A stretch of 34,044 bases of DNA from Chryseobacterium gleum (GTDB lineage: Bacteria; Bacteroidota; Bacteroidia; Flavobacteriales_D; Sanyastnellaceae). The translations under genes and the position numbers were made by a program. This document shows, piece after piece, positions 23,190 through 31,797 of this stretch. Below the pieces are notes generated by a model. The model worked only from the letters and a program-made list of their open reading frames with translations. It was not told where the DNA came from and searched no databases. The stretch spans positions 1-34,044 of the forward strand of contig CAMCYM010000001.1 of assembly GCA_945883885.1 (NCBI GenBank). Reading direction: 5' to 3'. Each line of letters begins with the position of its first letter. The stretch's first letter is position 1.

Positions 23190-25037
23190 TCACTCCACCG
23201 TCACACTCTTCGCGAGGTTCCGGGGCTGATCCACGTTGCAGCCGCGCATGACGGCGATGTGGTAGCTCAGGAGTTGGAGCGGGATGCAGGTGAGCAGGGG
23301 CGCGAGGGCATCGTCGCACCGTGGAATCTCGATGACGTGGTCAGAGAGGCCGGGGACCGTGCGGTCGCCTTCCGTGATGACGGAAATGAGCCGTCCGCCG
23401 CGGGCGCGCACTTCTTGGATGTTCGAGACGACCTTGTCGTACACCTCGTCCGCCGTGGCGATGAACACCACCGGCATCTCGCTGTCGATGAGCGCAATGG
23501 GGCCGTGTTTCATCTCTGCTGCTGGATAGCCCTCGGCGTGGATGTAGCTGATTTCCTTGAGCTTGAGAGCGCCTTCGAGCGCGACGGGGAAGTTGTATCC
23601 GCGGCCGAGGTACAGTGCATTCGTGGCCTTGTGGAACTCCTCGGAGATGGCTTGGATGCGCAGGTCTTGTTCGAGGATGCGCTGCACCTTGTCCGGGATG
23701 CCGGACAGCTCTGCGAGCAGGCGGAAGTAGCGTTCTGAGGGGAGCGTGCCCAGTCGGCGTCCGAGGTGCAGGGCGATGAGGGTCAAGACCGCGACTTGGG
23801 CGGTGAAGGCCTTCGTCGAGGCCACGCCGATTTCCGGGCCGGCGTGGGTGTAGCTGCCGCTGTGCGTTTCGCGGGCGATGCTCGATCCCACGACGTTGCA
23901 GACTCCGAAGACGTGGGCGCCTTGGGATTTGGCAAGCCGCAGCGCGGCGAGGGTATCAGCCGTTTCGCCGCTTTGTGAAATCGCGATGATCACGTCGGTC
24001 GGCCGTACGATGGGGTTGCGGTAGCGGAATTCACTGGCATACTCGACTTCCACCGGGATGCGCGTGAACTCTTCGAGGAGGTATTCTGCCACAAGGCCCG
24101 CGTGCCAACTCGTTCCACAGCCCAGGATGATGATCCGCTCGGCCGCCGCCCAGCGTTCCCAGTGGTCGTCGATGCCGGCCATTTTGATCTCTCCGCGTTG
24201 CAAGCTGAGGCGGCCCCGGATGCTGTCCGTGATGGACCGGGGTTGTTCGAAGATTTCTTTGAGCATGAAGTGCTCAAAACCGCCCTTCTCCAGCGCCTCC
24301 AGCTGCATCTCGAGGGCATGGATTTCCGGAGTCACCGCGTCGTTTGCGATGGTGCGGATGAGCAGTCCCTCCGTGCGGTGGATGCGGGCAATCTCCTCGT
24401 CCTCGAGGTAGATGACGTTCGGCGTGTAGGTCACGATGGGCGTGGCGTCCGAGGCGACGTAGTAGTCGTTGTCCGGGCCTACTCCGATGACCAGGGGGCT
24501 GGATTTGCGGGCCGCGATGAGCACGTCTGGCTGGGTGCGGTCCAGGACTGCGATGGCGTAGGCGCCTTGGACTTCGCCGAGGGCGATGCGCACCGCGTCG
24601 AAGATGGGAGCGCCGGTCGTGTCCTGCACTTCCTCGATCAGGTGGGCCAGCACTTCCGTGTCCGTCTCGCTGAGGAAGCGGTGTCCACGCTGGCGCAGAC
24701 CTTCCTTGAGCGTTGCGTAGTTCTCGATGATGCCGTTGTGAATCACGGCGATGCGTCCGGTTCCGCAGGCGTGCGGGTGCGCGTTCACATCGTTCGGCGG
24801 TCCGTGCGTGGCCCAGCGGGTGTGCCCGATACCGACCGTTCCTGTGGGGATGCGGCCGTCGATGTGGTGGACCAAATCGGCCACCTTGCCCTTCTTCTTC
24901 TCGATGCGCAAGGCGGAGTCCGGCTCGAGCGTGGCGATGCCGGCGCTGTCGTAGCCCCGGTACTCGAGCCGTTGCAATCCCCCGATCAGGATGGGGTAGG
25001 CGGGCTTATCGCCCAAATACGCTACGATGCCGCACAT
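23190..25037 (-). CDS. glmS: Glutamine--fructose-6-phosphate aminotransferase (isomerizing)
   Basis: A 615-residue enzyme making glucosamine-6-phosphate from fructose-6-phosphate and glutamine, the first step to UDP-GlcNAc for peptidoglycan and lipopolysaccharide. The N-terminal class II amidotransferase domain starts MCGIVAYLG, with the nucleophile Cys2 exposed after Met removal. The first SIS domain carries CGTSWHAG at 307-314, and the second SIS domain covers about 460-600. The C-terminus DQPRNLAKSVTVE is the family's end. Only 24 nt separate it from the DUF4270 gene upstream, so there is no room for a glmS ribozyme and control must differ from that of Firmicutes. Cotranscription with the two upstream genes is likely. 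Confidence 0.98.
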   Translation of the reverse strand: MCGIVAYLGDKPAYPILIGGLQRLEYRGYDSAGIATLEPDSALRIEKKKGKVADLVHHIDGRIPTGTVGIGHTRWATHGPPNDVNAHPHACGTGRIAVIHNGIIENYATLKEGLRQRGHRFLSETDTEVLAHLIEEVQDTTGAPIFDAVRIALGEVQGAYAIAVLDRTQPDVLIAARKSSPLVIGVGPDNDYYVASDATPIVTYTPNVIYLEDEEIARIHRTEGLLIRTIANDAVTPEIHALEMQLEALEKGGFEHFMLKEIFEQPRSITDSIRGRLSLQRGEIKMAGIDDHWERWAAAERIIILGCGTSWHAGLVAEYLLEEFTRIPVEVEYASEFRYRNPIVRPTDVIIAISQSGETADTLAALRLAKSQGAHVFGVCNVVGSSIARETHSGSYTHAGPEIGVASTKAFTAQVAVLTLIALHLGRRLGTLPSERYFRLLAELSGIPDKVQRILEQDLRIQAISEEFHKATNALYLGRGYNFPVALEGALKLKEISYIHAEGYPAAEMKHGPIALIDSEMPVVFIATADEVYDKVVSNIQEVRARGGRLISVITEGDRTVPGLSDHVIEIPRCDDALAPLLTCIPLQLLSYHIAVMRGCNVDQPRNLAKSVTVE

Positions 25038-25061
25038 GCGCCGAAAGTTAGCGGGATGAAT

Positions 25062-26372
25062 TCAATGCGAATAGGTCAGCACGAGTTTCGTTCGCCTTTC
25101 CTCGGTTCCGTTTCCGGGCCCGAGGATTTTCACCCCTTGCAATCCGATTCCGGCACGGGAGGCCACGGCATGCAGTCGCGCTGTTCCCAGTGTTCCGTTG
25201 ATCCACTGCTGCACGGTGGAAGTGAGGTTGAAGCGGTAGTAGCCCGTCGCAGGGTCGAGGTTGCCGTTGATCGTGATGCCGGGCGCGTTTTGGTCCGGGG
25301 TGGAGATGGGCAATCCGTCGGCATCTTCCATCAGCATGAACAGCTGATCGGGGGCCGGAAAACGCGGGTCGATGGCGCTCGAGTCCAGCGGCAGCCAAAG
25401 TTCCGCGCGGTTGATGGCGCGCCCTTCGAATGCATTGAATGCTTCGAGGTGGGGGAATCGGATGCGCAGTTTCGCACCTGCACCGGAAATGACCCAACCG
25501 TCTCCGGCGATTTCCGGATCCTCCGGGGCATTCAACCCTGTGAGCTCCCCCGACCACGCATGCCGAAACAGGTTCGCGCGACCGCTCAGTGCGTTGAGCA
25601 CGAAATCGTAGACCAGGGTGTCTTCCGCGTTGTGGTAATGCAAGCGCATGCCGCTCAGCCCGCCGGTGAGGTCGAACGCTGCAGCCCCTTCCGATCCGAC
25701 TTCGGGCGTGACGAGGAGGCCGTGGAAGTACTCCAGCCAGGCGTCGTTCGAACCGAAGACGCCGTCTGCAGCTGCGTCCATCAGCCGGACGGCAAGTTCG
25801 TGGTCGAGGCGGATGCGCAGCTCTCCGGTCAGGGTGTCGTCTCCGCTGACGAAGGATGCTTCGGGGTCGAAGCGGACTGCGAGTTGGTCCGCATGCACGA
25901 GGTTGTCGCCTGCCGTGTCGAAGATGCGGTTCGAATAGTACGTGGAGTCGATGCGGACCGGTTCAGCAAGTTCCTGCACGAGGAAACGCATGTTCCGTTG
26001 CCGGCCAAACGTCGCTCCTGTGTACCGGAACCGCAGGTAGATGCTATCCGCGACAGCGCCCTCGCCGAAGTCCACATCGGGGGCAGACAGCCGAAGTTGA
26101 CACGCGAAAGACGCTGTATGCCAGCCGGTTCCTGGCAGCTGCATCTGACCGAGGACGGAGGAACTGAGGTTGCCAGTGGCCAAACTGTCCTCGCGCACGG
26201 TGGACAACTCCACCGTGACGGTATCCGTGGTGTAGAGCGCTAACAGGTCGCCCTCCGTTTGGAGGTCGCGGCCTAGATCGGTCTCAGGTTTCTTGCACCC
26301 GTGGGCCAGAAAGGCCGCGCCTCCCACACACAACCAGACTGCCGCGCGGAGGCGGACGGAGGCCTTCAGCAT
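25062..26372 (-). CDS. DUF4270 family lipoprotein
   Basis: A 436-residue predicted lipoprotein. The signal sequence ends at a cysteine in FLAHGCKKPETDLG, and the mature start, with Gly-Cys-Lys-Lys then an acidic TDLGRDLQ stretch, is typical of DUF4270 proteins of Bacteroidota. Beta-rich repeats include VADSIYLRFRYTG, GAKLRIRFPHL and INRAELWLPLDSS, with an NGT-containing C-terminal region STVQQWINGTLGT. The order starch-synthase-like, DUF4270, glmS is conserved in relatives as far as I recall. The role is unknown; adhesion or envelope polysaccharide handling has been guessed from context. Confidence 0.85.
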   Translation of the reverse strand: MLKASVRLRAAVWLCVGGAAFLAHGCKKPETDLGRDLQTEGDLLALYTTDTVTVELSTVREDSLATGNLSSSVLGQMQLPGTGWHTASFACQLRLSAPDVDFGEGAVADSIYLRFRYTGATFGRQRNMRFLVQELAEPVRIDSTYYSNRIFDTAGDNLVHADQLAVRFDPEASFVSGDDTLTGELRIRLDHELAVRLMDAAADGVFGSNDAWLEYFHGLLVTPEVGSEGAAAFDLTGGLSGMRLHYHNAEDTLVYDFVLNALSGRANLFRHAWSGELTGLNAPEDPEIAGDGWVISGAGAKLRIRFPHLEAFNAFEGRAINRAELWLPLDSSAIDPRFPAPDQLFMLMEDADGLPISTPDQNAPGITINGNLDPATGYYRFNLTSTVQQWINGTLGTARLHAVASRAGIGLQGVKILGPGNGTEERRTKLVLTYSH

Positions 26373-26386
26373 GCCGCGAAGTTCCG

Positions 26387-27217
26387 TTATTCCGCGACAG
26401 TCTCAGCTTTTCCCTCGAGAATCTGTTCGTAGTAGGCGTTGATTTCGCCCACATAGCCCTCCTCGCCGGGGAACTTCAAGACCGGCACGGTGGCTGCCGC
26501 GATGTGTGCCTGGGTTTCTGCACTCAGATTCTCGGAGCCCACCACGATGCCGTCTGCATGCTGGATGGCCAAAGCATTCAAGGCCTCGAACGTGGGCTGT
26601 GCAAGGACAGAAACGTGTTCCGGCGCAATGCCGTCCATGACCATCTTTTCAGCGAGGCGCGCATTCAAGGCGCCGTCGAAGCCTTCATCGTACAAGCTGC
26701 ACACCACCTTGCTGTCTGCGAAATAGGGGTCCTTGCGGTAGAGGTCCTTCAGGTACACGGGCAAAAGCTGGGTCATCCAACCGTTGCAGTGGATGATGTC
26801 CGGTGCCCAGCCGAGTTTCTTGACGGTTTCCAGTACACCGCGCACAAAGAAAATGGCGCGTTCGTCGTTGTCCGGGAAGAACGATCCGTCTGTGTCCTCA
26901 AAAACAGCTTTGCGCTTGAAGTACGCCTCGTTGTCGATAAAGTATACCTGGATCCGTGCCGTCGGAATCGAGGCGACCTTGATGATCAGAGGATGGTCCG
27001 TGTCATCCACCGAGAGGTTCATGCCGGACAACCGGATGACTTCGTGGAGCTGGTGGCGTCGTTCGTTGATTTTCCCGAAGCGGGGAGTGAACACCCGGAT
27101 CTCACGTCCCTTTTCATGGACCCCCTGTGGCAGATTCCGGCTCACACTGCTCATGTGCGTAGCCGGGAGAAAGGGGACGATGTGCTGAGAGACGTACAGA
27201 ATCCTTACTTTGCTCAT
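26387..27217 (-). CDS. Single-domain glycogen/starch synthase-like protein
   Basis: A 276-residue protein matching the N-terminal GT5 (starch synthase catalytic) domain only. It begins MSKVRILYVSQHIVPFLPAT and contains the conserved blocks IRVFTPRFGKINERRHQLHE, IPTARIQVYFIDNEAYFKRK and WAPDIIHCNGWMTQLLPVYL. Full glycogen synthases have about 480 residues in two Rossmann domains and a KTGGL motif that binds ADP-glucose; here that site reads SSVSRNLPQG and the second domain is missing. Relatives in Bacteroidota have the same short form next to glmS, so this is not a local truncation. Catalytic activity is doubtful. It is the first gene of the run to glmS and diverges from panC. Confidence 0.88.
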   Translation of the reverse strand: MSKVRILYVSQHIVPFLPATHMSSVSRNLPQGVHEKGREIRVFTPRFGKINERRHQLHEVIRLSGMNLSVDDTDHPLIIKVASIPTARIQVYFIDNEAYFKRKAVFEDTDGSFFPDNDERAIFFVRGVLETVKKLGWAPDIIHCNGWMTQLLPVYLKDLYRKDPYFADSKVVCSLYDEGFDGALNARLAEKMVMDGIAPEHVSVLAQPTFEALNALAIQHADGIVVGSENLSAETQAHIAAATVPVLKFPGEEGYVGEINAYYEQILEGKAETVAE

Positions 27218-27250
27218 GACCGCTGCGTTACCGAACGTGCGAAAACACAG

Positions 27251-27258
27251 CAAAAGTA
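27251..27258 (-). promoter_or_regulatory. Promoter for the starch-synthase-like/DUF4270/glmS unit
   Basis: TACTTTTG on the minus strand is an exact TAnnTTTG -7 box, preceded after 20 nt by TTG as a -33 element. The box ends 33 nt before the ATG at 27217. It is the best two-part promoter in the window. Confidence 0.6.
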
Positions 27259-27320
27259 CGGAATTTGGCGCAAAGTTCCAAGTCGGACCCCCCGCAAAAA
27301 CCCCTAATTACAGGCATTTC

Positions 27321-28175
27321 ATGGAGAAAGTCAAGGGAAAGAGCGATTTATATAATTTATTGGTCGAAAAGTTTCCCGTCGAAGGGGGTGGGCGTCCGCT
27401 GGGATTCGTTCCGACCATGGGGGCGCTGCACGCTGGGCATATTTCGCTGATGCACAAAGCTCGGGAGGCCTGTCCGGGTGTGGTGGTGAGCATTTTCGTC
27501 AACCCGACGCAGTTCAACGATCCCGAAGACCTTCGGAAGTACCCGCGGACGCCGGACGCGGACGCAGCACTTGTGGAATCCGCAGGGGTAGATGTGCTGT
27601 GGCTGCCAGAGGTGGTGGATCTCTATGGCGCGTCTTTGGACTGTCCGCGCGTGGACTTGGGCGCGTGCACCGCCGTGCTGGAGGCAGCGCACCGGCCGGG
27701 CCACTTCGATGGAGTGGTGGCGGTGGTGGGACGTTTGCTCGAAGCCGTCCGACCGGATGTCTTGTACTTAGGAGAGAAGGACTTGCAGCAGGTTGCGGTG
27801 TTGCGGGCTTGGGCGAAGACCGCTTTCCCGGAGTTGCAGCTCGTGGTGTGCCCGACAGCACGGGATCCGGATGGGTTGGCCATGAGTTCCCGCAACGCTC
27901 GGCTGCGGCCGGACCCACGTCGGATTGCGTTGCAGTTGCCCGCTGCGTTGTCCCAGTGCGCGGCGAACGTGCAGGCGGGGATGGACCTTCGAACGGCTCT
28001 TGACGCGGCGCGGGCAAGGTTGAAGCGTACGGACGGCCTGGCTTGCGAGTACTTTGAAGCCGTGCATCCGGAGACCTTTTTGCCCGCCGAAGCACACGCC
28101 GGAGGCGCGGTGTATGCGGTGGCTGCGGTGGTGGTGGACGGCGTGCGGTTGATCGACAACGTGCGTTTGGCCTGA
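27321..28175 (+). CDS. panC: Pantothenate synthetase
   Basis: A 284-residue enzyme that joins pantoate and beta-alanine with ATP to give pantothenate, the precursor of coenzyme A. The ATP-binding signature is PTMGALHAGHISLM, with H37 and H40 of HxGH. The pantoate-side segment is FVNPTQFNDPEDLRKYPRT, and the KMSKS-like loop is AMSSRNARL. Start at ATG 27321 is chosen over the in-frame extension that would overlap the divergent gene's start. Length is normal. panB and panD are not next to it here. The upstream 103 nt are shared with the divergent starch-synthase-like gene. Confidence 0.96.
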   Translation: MEKVKGKSDLYNLLVEKFPVEGGGRPLGFVPTMGALHAGHISLMHKAREACPGVVVSIFVNPTQFNDPEDLRKYPRTPDADAALVESAGVDVLWLPEVVDLYGASLDCPRVDLGACTAVLEAAHRPGHFDGVVAVVGRLLEAVRPDVLYLGEKDLQQVAVLRAWAKTAFPELQLVVCPTARDPDGLAMSSRNARLRPDPRRIALQLPAALSQCAANVQAGMDLRTALDAARARLKRTDGLACEYFEAVHPETFLPAEAHAGGAVYAVAAVVVDGVRLIDNVRLA

Positions 28176-28201
28176 TTTTTTCACACTTTTTTCACAATGG
28201 C

Positions 28202-28236
28202 GCATTGCGTTGAATAGTAATGCATTACGCTTGAAT
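28202..28236 (+). promoter_or_regulatory. Direct repeat with embedded 12-bp palindrome before tatA
   Basis: GCATTGCGTTGAAT (28202-28215) and GCATTACGCTTGAAT (28222-28236) are near-identical copies spaced 20 nt apart, about two helical turns. A perfect palindrome GTAATGCATTAC lies at 28217-28228. Such an arrangement suits a regulator binding site; no regulator is known. Confidence 0.35.
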
Positions 28237-28309
28237 CTTCCGGAGTGGGCCGCGCAAGCGTGTCCGCGGAACGCACTTTCGTCGCACCTTGCGCCAAATT
28301 TTTTCCGCC

Positions 28310-28495
28310 ATGGGCAAGTTCGGACTCACGGAAATTCTGGTCATCGCATTCGTGGTACTGCTCCTGTTCGGCGGTCGCAAAATCCCTGAATTGATGCGGG
28401 GTTTGGGCCAAGGGGTGAAGGAATTCAAAAACGCTTCGAACGGGGAAACCGGCGGTTCGAAGGGTGCTCGGGATAACGAATCGAAGTCGGAATGA
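28310..28495 (+). CDS. tatA: Sec-independent protein translocase component TatA/E
   Basis: A 61-residue Tat component that forms the variable pore for folded proteins. It has a short N-terminal membrane helix (about 6-20, TEILVIAFVVLLLFGG), the hinge RKIPELMRGLGQGVKEFKNA as an amphipathic helix, and a polar charged tail. The Phe-Gly hinge is conserved (LLFGGRKIPEL). ATG at 28310 overlaps nothing upstream; its stop is in ATGA overlap with the lytic transglycosylase gene. TatC and TatB are not in the window, which is common because Bacteroidota often scatter tat genes. Confidence 0.93.
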   Translation: MGKFGLTEILVIAFVVLLLFGGRKIPELMRGLGQGVKEFKNASNGETGGSKGARDNESKSE

Positions 28496-29754
28496 GGAAG
28501 GCAGCGTTCTTCGTGGCGGCAGCCGTCGCATGGGCAGGGGGTCTCCGGGCAGCAGCTCCGGCAGATTCAAGTGCAACTGCAGATTCGCTGGTGCTTCCGT
28601 GGGACGCAGCGTGGTTGACTTGGGTGGCAGAGGCCGATCGGGTTGATTCTTCGGTGTGGAACATCCGCGACCTCTCCCCCGGGGAAATCCCCCCGGTCGA
28701 CGAGTCCGCGGTGCGCCGGCGGATGGCAGAGCTCGATGCACGCTCGCCCATGGAAATGACATGGAACCCGGTGGTGCATAGCCGCATCGCCTACTTCGCA
28801 GAGCGCCGCCGCCGCCACATCGCGGAAATGACAGGGCGGTCTGCGCAGTATTTCCCGCTGTTCGAGGAGGCCCTGGATCGTCACGGTCTACCGCTGGAGT
28901 TGAAGTACCTGCCCATCGTAGAGAGTGCGTTGAATCCGAATGCGGTTTCGCCAGCGGGCGCGCAGGGTCTCTGGCAATTCATGTACGGCACAGCGCGGTT
29001 GCAAGGCTTGCGGATCGACAGCTACATCGATGAGCGCCGCGATCCGGAGGCCAGTACCGACGCCGCTTGCCGCTACCTGAAGCAGCTGTTCGAGATGTAC
29101 GGCGATTGGCATTTGGCTCTCGCAGCATACAATGCGGGACCGGGCAACGTCAACAAGGCGATTCGCCGCCACGGAGGCAGGGGCAGCTACTGGTCCATTC
29201 GGCCGTTCTTGCCCACCGAAACGCAGGGGTATGTACCGGCGTTCCTTGCCGTGGTTTACATGATGGAATCGTTTGAGGCGCACGGGATTGCACCGTCGAA
29301 GCCGGCGCTTGCACATGCCTTGATCGACACCGTGCATGTCGGGAACCAGGTGGATTTGAAGAAGGTGGCTCGCGGCATCGGCATGCCGGAAGAAGAGATT
29401 TTAGCGCTGAACCCGATGTACCGCCTCGGGGTGGTGCCGGCCAGCGGCCAGGCATGGCCGGTTCGGTTGCCACTGGCACTTGTGCCGCGCTACATCGCCC
29501 TCGAGGCCGACTGGGCAACGGCCGTTCAGGAGGCGGAAGCCGTCGCAGAAGCGGCACCGGTGGCCACACCGGCTCCTCCGGTGGCGAAGAAGCAGGCTCC
29601 CATCGTGTACAAGGTGAAACCCGGTGACATGTTAGGCAGCATTGCCCGCAAGCACGGTGTGACGGTGGCGCAGCTGACGAAATGGAACGGCTTGAAAGGC
29701 ACGACGATCCGACCGGGCCAAAAGCTGACCATCCATGTGGCCCGCGGGAATTGA
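28492..29754 (+). CDS. Lytic murein transglycosylase with LysM (MltD-like)
   Basis: A 420-residue periplasmic enzyme that cleaves the MurNAc-GlcNAc bond of peptidoglycan with anhydro product. The signal peptide is about 1-20. After a linker, the SLT domain spans about 110-280: catalytic E144 lies in PIVESALNPNAVSPAGAQGL, followed by the usual WQFM and later LALAAYNAGPGNVNKAI. The region 280-350 has a degenerate second LysM-like fold, then an Ala/Pro-rich linker, and a clear LysM at about 370-417 (YKVKPGDMLGSIARKHGV ... GTTIRPGQKLTI). Its start overlaps the tatA stop and its end overlaps the DUF4837 gene, forming a coupled envelope operon known in relatives. Confidence 0.94.
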   Translation: MRKAAFFVAAAVAWAGGLRAAAPADSSATADSLVLPWDAAWLTWVAEADRVDSSVWNIRDLSPGEIPPVDESAVRRRMAELDARSPMEMTWNPVVHSRIAYFAERRRRHIAEMTGRSAQYFPLFEEALDRHGLPLELKYLPIVESALNPNAVSPAGAQGLWQFMYGTARLQGLRIDSYIDERRDPEASTDAACRYLKQLFEMYGDWHLALAAYNAGPGNVNKAIRRHGGRGSYWSIRPFLPTETQGYVPAFLAVVYMMESFEAHGIAPSKPALAHALIDTVHVGNQVDLKKVARGIGMPEEEILALNPMYRLGVVPASGQAWPVRLPLALVPRYIALEADWATAVQEAEAVAEAAPVATPAPPVAKKQAPIVYKVKPGDMLGSIARKHGVTVAQLTKWNGLKGTTIRPGQKLTIHVARGN

Positions 29755-30772
29755 CCGCATCGCCGGATGGTGTGCAGCTTGTCTGCTGCTGGTTCTGACT
29801 GGGTGCGATGAGGGGTCAGGGAAGGGCGTGGCCCTTCCTGGAAAAGTGGGCCCTTCGGGGGAGTTGGTGGTGGTGTGCAGCGATACAGAGTGGTACGGAC
29901 CTGTCGGCAAACGCATCCGCGAGATCTTCGAAGACCCCTTCCCTCTGTTGCCGCAGCTTGAGCCGTCTTTTGACCTGCACCATTTGGACCGCGAGGCGTT
30001 TGACCGGTTCTGGAAGCCGCACCGCAACGTGCTCGTGGTCGACATCGGAGACCGCATCGACACCCAAACGCCGTCGGTGGCCATGTACCGGGACAAGTAC
30101 GCAAACGGACAGCTCTATGTGCATGCGAAGGCGCGCTCCGAAGATGCGCTCGCAGCGGCGTTGTTGGCCCGACGAGCGGAGTTGTTTAGCGTGTTTTCGG
30201 CGGAAGAAGTGGAGCGGTACAGGAAGTTGATTGCCCTCGACGAAAACGAAGTGGCGAAGCGGGAAATCAAGGATTTGCTGGATGTGGAGGTCACGTTGCC
30301 GCGGGACAGCCGCGTGGTGAAGACGGGGAAGGACTTTGTTTGGGTCGACCGCCAAATGACCCGGCTGAAAGGCGGCGACAACCACGACGTGCAGCAGGGC
30401 TGGTTCATGTACACCGAGCCGTACACTTCGGACCAGCAATTCCTGCTCCCGCATCGCCTGAACATGCGGGATTCCTTGCTGCGGCAATGGGTACCGGGCC
30501 CGACGGACGGCTCGTACATGACGACGGAAATGCGGTCGGTTCCGCGCCTTGAAGAACTGTCTTTCAACGGCCAGTATGCGGCGGAAATCCGCGGACTGTG
30601 GCGCATGGAGAACGACTACATGGGCGGACCGTTCTGCAGCCTGACGGTGTACGATTCGCTGCGGGCACGGCTGGTGACGGTCGAGGGCTATGCCTACGCG
30701 CCGTTTTTCGACAAGCGGGAATATGTGCGCATGACCGAAGCCGTTGTCCGATCGCTGCGCTTGAACCCATGA
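29735..30772 (+). CDS. DUF4837 family lipoprotein
   Basis: A 345-residue predicted lipoprotein. The N-terminus has a hydrophobic stretch and a lipobox ending LVLTGC, at residue 24. The mature protein starts with a Gly/Lys-rich segment, then GPSGELVVVCSDTEWYGPVG and EAFDRFWKPHRNVLVVDIG, both typical of DUF4837. The C-terminal part shows LRQWVPGPTDGSYMTTEMRS and RGLWRMENDYMGGPFCSLTV. The start chosen (ATG 29735) overlaps the preceding gene by 20 nt. In Bacteroidota this family usually follows a LysM lytic transglycosylase, which hints at a role with peptidoglycan turnover; no activity is known. Confidence 0.88.
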   Translation: MWPAGIDRIAGWCAACLLLVLTGCDEGSGKGVALPGKVGPSGELVVVCSDTEWYGPVGKRIREIFEDPFPLLPQLEPSFDLHHLDREAFDRFWKPHRNVLVVDIGDRIDTQTPSVAMYRDKYANGQLYVHAKARSEDALAAALLARRAELFSVFSAEEVERYRKLIALDENEVAKREIKDLLDVEVTLPRDSRVVKTGKDFVWVDRQMTRLKGGDNHDVQQGWFMYTEPYTSDQQFLLPHRLNMRDSLLRQWVPGPTDGSYMTTEMRSVPRLEELSFNGQYAAEIRGLWRMENDYMGGPFCSLTVYDSLRARLVTVEGYAYAPFFDKREYVRMTEAVVRSLRLNP

Positions 30773-31773
30773 AGGTTTGGATGCTCGTGGCGGCCTGCTG
30801 CGTCGCAGGCTGTGCGCCGCGCCCTTGGACGGGGAATGCATCTGTACGGGCATTGCAAGCGGTGGGTGACCGGGAAGCTTGGTTTGCAGGGTCTCAGGGG
30901 GTCTACGGGTGGACGCAGGATGCCGGGCGGACCTGGCATGTGGACAGCTTGAAGGCCGAAGATGGCACGCGTCCGGAGTTTCGTTCCCTCGCGGTCACCT
31001 CTGCTGCGACCCACCTCCTCGCAGTCGGTCAGCCGGCGCGCTTGTTCCGGTCGGTGGATCGGGGAGCGAACTGGACGGTGGTGTACCGCGAGGATGCGGA
31101 CGGGGTGTTCTACGATGCGATGCGGTTTCTTGACGACCGTGTAGGGCTGGCATGGGGCGACCCGGTCGGCGGATGCATGTCGGTCCTGCGCACGGAAGAT
31201 GGGGGTGCGACGTGGACGAAGGTGCCCTGCACGGCGTTGCCGCCGGCGCTCCCAGGCGAAGCGGCCTTTGCAGCCAGCAACGGCAACATCGCGGTGCACG
31301 GAGATTCGGTGTGGTGCGCTTCTACGGCGCGGGTTTGGATCTCGGGCGACCGGGGGCGTTCCTGGGAGGTGGTCCCTACCCCCATCGCAGCGGCGGCTCC
31401 GATGCAAGGACTGTTCGCGCTGGAGTTCTTCGGCGACGGGCGGGGCATCGGAGTGGGCGGCGACTGGGAGCATCCGGACGATGCGACGGCCAGCAAGGTG
31501 GTGACGTGGGACGGCGGCCGCACCTGGGCCGTCCTGACTCCGGGGGAGGGACCGGGGTACCGGGACGGGGTGCGGGCGGTGCCGGGCACGACCGGGCCGG
31601 AAGTTTGGTCCGTTTCTGCCCGAGCAATCACGCGATCGGCCGACGCCGGCACCACGTGGGAACCGGTGGAAGCCCCGGTCCCCGGCGCCTTCACGGTCGA
31701 TTTCAGCACGGACGGACGCCGCGCCTACCTCGCCGGCAAAGGATTCGTCCTCAGCATGCAGCGCCCGCGGTAA
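30769..31773 (+). CDS. YCF48/BNR-repeat beta-propeller lipoprotein
   Basis: A 334-residue lipoprotein starting at ATG 30769 in ATGA overlap with the DUF4837 stop. The lipobox ends at C15 (CCVAGC). The mature part repeats Asp-box-like motifs, as in TQDAGRTWHVDSL, SVDRGANWTVVYR, TEDGGATWTKVPC, SGDRGRSWEVVPT, TWDGGRTWAVLTP and SADAGTTWEPVEA, giving at least six blades of a propeller. This is the YCF48/BNR-like fold often annotated oxidoreductase or photosystem stability-like in Bacteroidota, but no catalytic residues of a glycosidase are visible. Probably a binding or scaffold protein at the envelope. Function unknown. Confidence 0.88.
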   Translation: MKVWMLVAACCVAGCAPRPWTGNASVRALQAVGDREAWFAGSQGVYGWTQDAGRTWHVDSLKAEDGTRPEFRSLAVTSAATHLLAVGQPARLFRSVDRGANWTVVYREDADGVFYDAMRFLDDRVGLAWGDPVGGCMSVLRTEDGGATWTKVPCTALPPALPGEAAFAASNGNIAVHGDSVWCASTARVWISGDRGRSWEVVPTPIAAAAPMQGLFALEFFGDGRGIGVGGDWEHPDDATASKVVTWDGGRTWAVLTPGEGPGYRDGVRAVPGTTGPEVWSVSARAITRSADAGTTWEPVEAPVPGAFTVDFSTDGRRAYLAGKGFVLSMQRPR

Positions 31774-31785
31774 AGCGTTGTGGAC

Positions 31786-31793
31786 TATTTTCG
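31786..31793 (+). promoter_or_regulatory. Possible -7 box TATTTTCG before the FKBP gene
   Basis: One mismatch to TAnnTTTG, 4 nt before the ATG at 31798. It suggests a separate promoter and a leaderless or very short-leader mRNA. Confidence 0.35.
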
Positions 31794-31797
31794 CGCC

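Noticed and set aside
25038..25061. Possible glmS ribozyme or riboswitch
   Set aside because: Only 24 nt separate glmS from the upstream gene, too short for the ribozyme, and glmS lies inside an operon.
24102..26243. A 713-codon open frame on the plus strand opposite glmS and the DUF4270 gene
   Set aside because: It is a mirror frame of GlmS, whose amidotransferase and SIS motifs are complete; the plus frame has no recognisable fold.
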